A stretch of 64,000 nt of DNA from Neisseria canis (GTDB lineage: Bacteria; Pseudomonadota; Gammaproteobacteria; Burkholderiales; Neisseriaceae), in NCBI RefSeq assembly GCF_900636765.1, contig NZ_LR134313.1, forward strand, positions 1,860,001 to 1,924,000, in the 5' to 3' direction. The notes beneath the pieces are model-generated. The model was not told where the DNA came from and did not search any database. It saw nothing but the letters and a program-made list of their open reading frames with translations. The position numbers were made by a program, and so were the translations under genes. Within the stretch, counting starts at the first letter, position 1. Every line of letters starts with the position of its first letter. Below are positions 60,281-64,000 of this stretch, piece by piece.

Positions 60281-61423
60281 CTACTGCTTCGCTTTAATCT
60301 TCTGCCATTCGCTTACAATGGCTTTCAAGGTTTCCGGCTCCATCGGCAGCATCACAAAGCTGCTCTTCATGTCGTCATCATTGGGAAACACCACCCTGTC
60401 TTCCGTGAACTCTTTGCTCATTAAATCTTTAGCGGCCGGCACGGAAGTGGCAAACGAAACGAAATTACCGTTTTTCGCGGCCACGGCAGGCTCGAGAAAA
60501 TCATTGATATAGCGGTGGGCATTCAACACATTTCCCGCGTCTTTCGGGATGGTAAACGAATCAATCCAGATGCCCACACCTTCTTTCGGCATCAACACAG
60601 AGATTTTTTCACCCGCTTTTTCCGCCTGTTTTTTGGAAATATTCAAATTGCCGCCGAAACCCATCGCAATACAAACATCGCCGCGCGCCAGTTCGTCTAC
60701 ATAGCTTGCGGAAGTGAAGCGCTTGACGTTTGGCCGGTTTTTCTTCAGAAGCTCGGTGGCAGCCTGAATATCTTCAGGATTGCTGCTGTTGGGCTTTTTG
60801 CCCAAATAATGCAGCGCAAGCGGATACACTTCCGCGGCGCTGTCGAAATAGCTGATGCCGCATTTTTTTAGCTTGGCCGTGTATGCAGGGTCAAACAGCA
60901 AATCCCATTGGTTATCCGGCAATTGGTCGGTGCCCAGTGCTTTTTTCACACGCTCGGTGTTGATGGCAAACGTGTTGCTGCCCCAGAAAAAAGGCACGGC
61001 GTATTCATTGCCCGGATCCACTTCCGCCATCATTTCCAAAAGTTTGGGATTTAAATTGCGGTAATTGGGAATCAGGGATTTATCGATTTTCTGATAAGCA
61101 CCGGATTTAATCTGCCGCCCCACAAACGCATTGGAAGGCGCCACCAAATCATAGCCCGATTTGCCCGACAACACTTTGCCTTCCAAAGCCTCATCGCTCT
61201 CATACACATCATAAGTTACCTTCACATCAAATTGCTTGCCGAAATCGGCCACCGTTTGCGGGTCTACATAATCGGTCCAATTATAAATTTTCAAATCCTT
61301 GGTCGACGGTAGACTCTGCTTCTCCTGCGTAACCTTCGCAGCGGGCTTCGTTTCCTCCTTAGCGCCGCCGCAAGCACCCAAAACCAGTAATGCCGCACCC
61401 AACAAATATAATTTGATGTTCAT
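60281..61423 (-). CDS. Polyamine-binding lipoprotein (PotD/PotF-like)
   Basis: The 380-residue product starts MNIKLYLLGAALLVLGACGG, with lipobox cysteine at 18. LKIYNWTDYVDPQTVADF, YDVYESDEALEGKV and SGYDLVAPSNAFVGRQI are the hallmark of spermidine/putrescine binding proteins. No transporter genes adjoin it, so it must serve a permease encoded elsewhere. In Neisseria, stand-alone PotF-type lipoproteins are usual. Confidence 0.9.
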   Translation of the reverse strand: MNIKLYLLGAALLVLGACGGAKEETKPAAKVTQEKQSLPSTKDLKIYNWTDYVDPQTVADFGKQFDVKVTYDVYESDEALEGKVLSGKSGYDLVAPSNAFVGRQIKSGAYQKIDKSLIPNYRNLNPKLLEMMAEVDPGNEYAVPFFWGSNTFAINTERVKKALGTDQLPDNQWDLLFDPAYTAKLKKCGISYFDSAAEVYPLALHYLGKKPNSSNPEDIQAATELLKKNRPNVKRFTSASYVDELARGDVCIAMGFGGNLNISKKQAEKAGEKISVLMPKEGVGIWIDSFTIPKDAGNVLNAHRYINDFLEPAVAAKNGNFVSFATSVPAAKDLMSKEFTEDRVVFPNDDDMKSSFVMLPMEPETLKAIVSEWQKIKAKQ

Positions 61424-61609
61424 TTCTCGCTACAACCCCCGGTAATTAATTATTTATAAAATATGCCATGAATACCAAGCGCCGGCCGCACGGGCAGCCG
61501 ACCGCACATCAAATCATGGCTGAAAGGCCGTTTAGTATAAAGCAGCCCTCCCCGTTTGGGTAGGCGCAATATCAAATCTGCGGTAATATTATGAAACATT
61601 TTTCAAGCT

Positions 61610-61650
61610 TTCAGACAGGCATTCCATACCGCTTGAATGCCTGTCTGAAA
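61610..61650. repeat. TG-type uptake-sequence pair before alaS
   Basis: TTTCAGACAGGCATT and AATGCCTGTCTGAAA flank a short loop upstream of alaS. The 61424-61677 gap also holds divergent promoter sequence. Confidence 0.85.
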
Positions 61651-61677
61651 CCGTTTAAACCTAATACAGAAAACACC

Positions 61678-64000
61678 ATGAAAACTTCCGAATTACGCCA
61701 AAAATTCCTCAAATTCTTCGAAAGCAAAGGCCACCAAATCGTACGCTCCTCATCACTCGTGCCGCACGACGACCCCACCCTGCTCTTCACCAACGCAGGC
61801 ATGAACCAATTTAAAGACGTATTCTTAGGCTTCGACAAACGCCCCTACAACCGCGCCACCACTGCACAAAAATGCGTACGCGCAGGCGGCAAACACAACG
61901 ACCTCGAAAACGTAGGCTACACCGCCCGCCACCACACCTTTTTTGAAATGATGGGCAACTTCTCGTTCGGCGACTACTTCAAACGCGATGCCATCCATTT
62001 CGCTTGGGAATTTCTCACCTCTCCCGAATGGCTGAACCTGCCCAAAGAAAAACTCTTGGCCACCGTTTACGCCGAAGACGACGAAGCCTACAACATCTGG
62101 CTCAACGAAATCGGCATGCCGTCTGAAAAAATCATCCGCATCGGCGACAACAAAGGAAGCCGCTACGCCAGCGACAACTTCTGGCAAATGGGCGACACTG
62201 GCCCCTGCGGCCCCTGCTCCGAAATCTTCTACGACCACGGCGACCACATCTGGGGCGGCCCTCCGGGAAGCCCCGAAGAAGACGGCGACCGCTTTATCGA
62301 AATCTGGAACTGCGTATTCATGCAGTTCAACCGCGACGAACAAGGCAATATGAACCCGCTGCCCAAGCCTTCGGTAGATACCGGCATGGGCTTGGAGCGC
62401 ATGGCCGCCGTGATGCAGCATGTTAACAGCAACTACGAAATCGACCTGTTCGGCAACCTGCTCAAAGCCGCTGCCCGCGAAACCGGCACCGAATTCAGCA
62501 TGGAAGTGCCCAGCCTGAAAGTGATTGCCGACCACATCCGCGCCTGCTCATTTTTGATTGCCGACGGCGTGCTGCCGAGCAACGAAGGCCGCGGCTATGT
62601 GCTGCGCCGCATCATCCGCCGTGCCGTGCGCCATGGCTACAAACTCGGCCAAAAAGGCGCGTTCTTCCACAAACTCGTGCCCGATTTGGTGGTCGAGATG
62701 GGTTCAGCCTATCCCGAACTGAAAGAACGCCAAAGCCAAATCGAAGAAGCCTTGAAAAACGAAGAAACCCGCTTCGCCCAAACCCTCGAAACCGGCATGG
62801 CTTTGCTGGAGAACGCCCTTTCAGACGGCCGCAAAATGCTGGACGGCGAAATCATCTTCAAACTTTACGACACCTACGGTTTCCCCTACGACCTTACCGC
62901 CGACATCTGCCGCGAGCGCGGAATCGATATGGACGAAGACGGCTTCAACCGCGAAATGGAAGCCCAGCGCACCCGCGCCCGCGCCGCACAAAGCTTCAAA
63001 GCCGACACCCAAATCACCTACGACGGCCAAGACACCGAGTTCAAAGGCTATACCCAACGCCAAACCGAAGCCAAAGTATTGGTCTTATATAAAGGCAGCG
63101 AAGCCGTAACCGAACTGAACGAAGGCGAAAGCGGCATCGTTGTGCTCGACCAAACCCCTTTCTATGCCGAATCGGGCGGACAAGTGGGTGATGTCGGCCA
63201 TATCGTTTCAGACGGCCTCAACTTCCGCGTGGAAGACACACAAAAAATCAAAGCCGCCGTTAACGGCCACTTCGGCAGCGTCGTAACAGGCCGTCTGAAA
63301 GTCGGCGATAGCGTCAGCGCACAAGTCGATAACGCCATCCGCGACGCCATCACCAAAAACCACAGCGTTACCCACCTGATGCACCAAGCCCTGCGCGACG
63401 TGCTCGGCACCCATGTCGAACAAAAAGGCTCGCTGCAAAACGCCGACATCACCCGCTTCGACATTTCCCATCCGCAAGGCATCACTGCCGAAGAAATCGC
63501 CGAAGTCGAACGCCGCGTCAACCATGCCATCATGCAAAACGTGCCCGTAGAAGTCAAAACCATGAGCATGGAAGAAGCCCAAAAAACCGGAGCCATGATG
63601 CTGTTCGGCGAAAAATACGGCGACTTCGTGCGCGTTGTTGTTATGGACGAATACTCCACCGAACTGTGCGGCGGCACCCACGTTACCCGCACCGGCGAAA
63701 TCGGCTTCTTTAAAATCATTTCCGAAGGCGGTATCGCAGCAGGCATCCGCCGCGTCGAAGCCATCACCGGCCAAAACGCCCTGCAATGGGCGCAAAACCA
63801 AGAGCGGTTGATCAAAAACATCATCGCCGAAGTCAAAGCCCAAACCGAGCGCGACGTATTGACTAAAATCCAAGCCAACGCCGCCCAAACCAAAGCGCTG
63901 GAAAAAGATTTGGCCAAAACCAAAGCCGAGCTTGCCGTACACGCCGGCGCCAAACTTTTAGATAACGCCAAAGACGTAGGCGAAGCCAAGCTCGTGGTTG
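61678..64000 (+). CDS. alaS: Alanine-tRNA ligase, 3' end beyond window
   Basis: 774 codons of the usual 870-880 are present. Motifs are [35 protein letters not shown], the class II motif 2/3 region [16 protein letters not shown] and TGMGLERM, and the editing-domain [11 protein letters not shown] and CGGTHV. It charges tRNA-Ala and clears mischarged Ser/Gly. The coding sequence contains an ATGCCGTCTGAA (62116-62127) and two AGGCCGTCTGAA sites (about 63208 and 63288) but no TG-type site, unlike all its chromosomal neighbours. This hints at import of the allele from another Neisseria. Confidence 0.97.
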   Translation, partial: MKTSELRQKFLKFFESKGHQIVRSSSLVPHDDPTLLFTNAGMNQFKDVFLGFDKRPYNRATTAQKCVRAGGKHNDLENVGYTARHHTFFEMMGNFSFGDYFKRDAIHFAWEFLTSPEWLNLPKEKLLATVYAEDDEAYNIWLNEIGMPSEKIIRIGDNKGSRYASDNFWQMGDTGPCGPCSEIFYDHGDHIWGGPPGSPEEDGDRFIEIWNCVFMQFNRDEQGNMNPLPKPSVDTGMGLERMAAVMQHVNSNYEIDLFGNLLKAAARETGTEFSMEVPSLKVIADHIRACSFLIADGVLPSNEGRGYVLRRIIRRAVRHGYKLGQKGAFFHKLVPDLVVEMGSAYPELKERQSQIEEALKNEETRFAQTLETGMALLENALSDGRKMLDGEIIFKLYDTYGFPYDLTADICRERGIDMDEDGFNREMEAQRTRARAAQSFKADTQITYDGQDTEFKGYTQRQTEAKVLVLYKGSEAVTELNEGESGIVVLDQTPFYAESGGQVGDVGHIVSDGLNFRVEDTQKIKAAVNGHFGSVVTGRLKVGDSVSAQVDNAIRDAITKNHSVTHLMHQALRDVLGTHVEQKGSLQNADITRFDISHPQGITAEEIAEVERRVNHAIMQNVPVEVKTMSMEEAQKTGAMMLFGEKYGDFVRVVVMDEYSTELCGGTHVTRTGEIGFFKIISEGGIAAGIRRVEAITGQNALQWAQNQERLIKNIIAEVKAQTERDVLTKIQANAAQTKALEKDLAKTKAELAVHAGAKLLDNAKDVGEAKLVV

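Overview
The window is from a Neisseria-type betaproteobacterium. It falls into two parts that meet near 50.3 kb. The right part (about 50.3-64 kb) is ordinary chromosome: yaaA, two tRNA-Ser(UGA) genes, a cation-diffusion efflux gene, a sulfonate/taurine-like ABC cluster, aroC, glyA, a polyamine-binding lipoprotein gene and the 5' part of alaS. Its DNA uptake sequences are of the TGCCTGTCTGAA type, the dialect known from Neisseria wadsworthii. The left part (1-50.3 kb) instead carries the AGGCCGTCTGAA dialect and holds plasmid-type genes. A 28-bp dif-like XerC/XerD site (50296-50323) lies at the junction. I read the left part as one arm of an integrative conjugative element related to the gonococcal genetic island, acquired from another Neisseriaceae lineage. 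Its far end, with the rest of the transfer genes, lies left of the window.

Element layout, right to left on the minus strand. A partition and maintenance block comes first: parA, parB, a DUF2857-like gene, two winged-helix replication-like genes, a PFL_4669-family gene, a DUF3158-like gene, small genes and ssb. Between these genes lie about 29 palindromes in five groups. An F-type type IV secretion operon follows: traC, trbI, a TraF-type signal peptidase gene, a TrbC-TraW fusion, traU, a Sel1-repeat gene, thioredoxin-like traF, a small gene, traH, and a giant traG fused to two peptidoglycan-hydrolase domains. A VirB1-like lytic transglycosylase and small envelope genes sit beside it. Next comes a defence segment: a complete type II CBASS operon (CD-NTase, Cap3, Cap2, CapV phospholipase), a small DNA-binding-like gene, a SprT metalloprotease gene, and the three-Cys-motif pair DUF5131 plus TcmP.

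The first 14.9 kb holds about 22 mostly small plasmid-type genes on the plus strand. They include an SNF2-like helicase, an NPPY DNA methyltransferase, three tandem paralogues of an unknown family and two or three YubB/DUF1281-like proteins. Seventeen of these genes are preceded by the same kind of structured leader. A GC-rich hairpin has a loop complementary to a downstream segment, and in many copies that segment is also complementary to the gene's Shine-Dalgarno region. The sequences differ completely between copies but the pairings are kept. A second structured element of three consecutive hairpins with covarying stems begins six of the transcription units, directly after a terminator. Together they look like an undescribed, element-wide RNA control system, and this is the main discovery candidate in the window.

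All calls rest on reading the sequence and on knowledge of the families. No database search or folding program was run.
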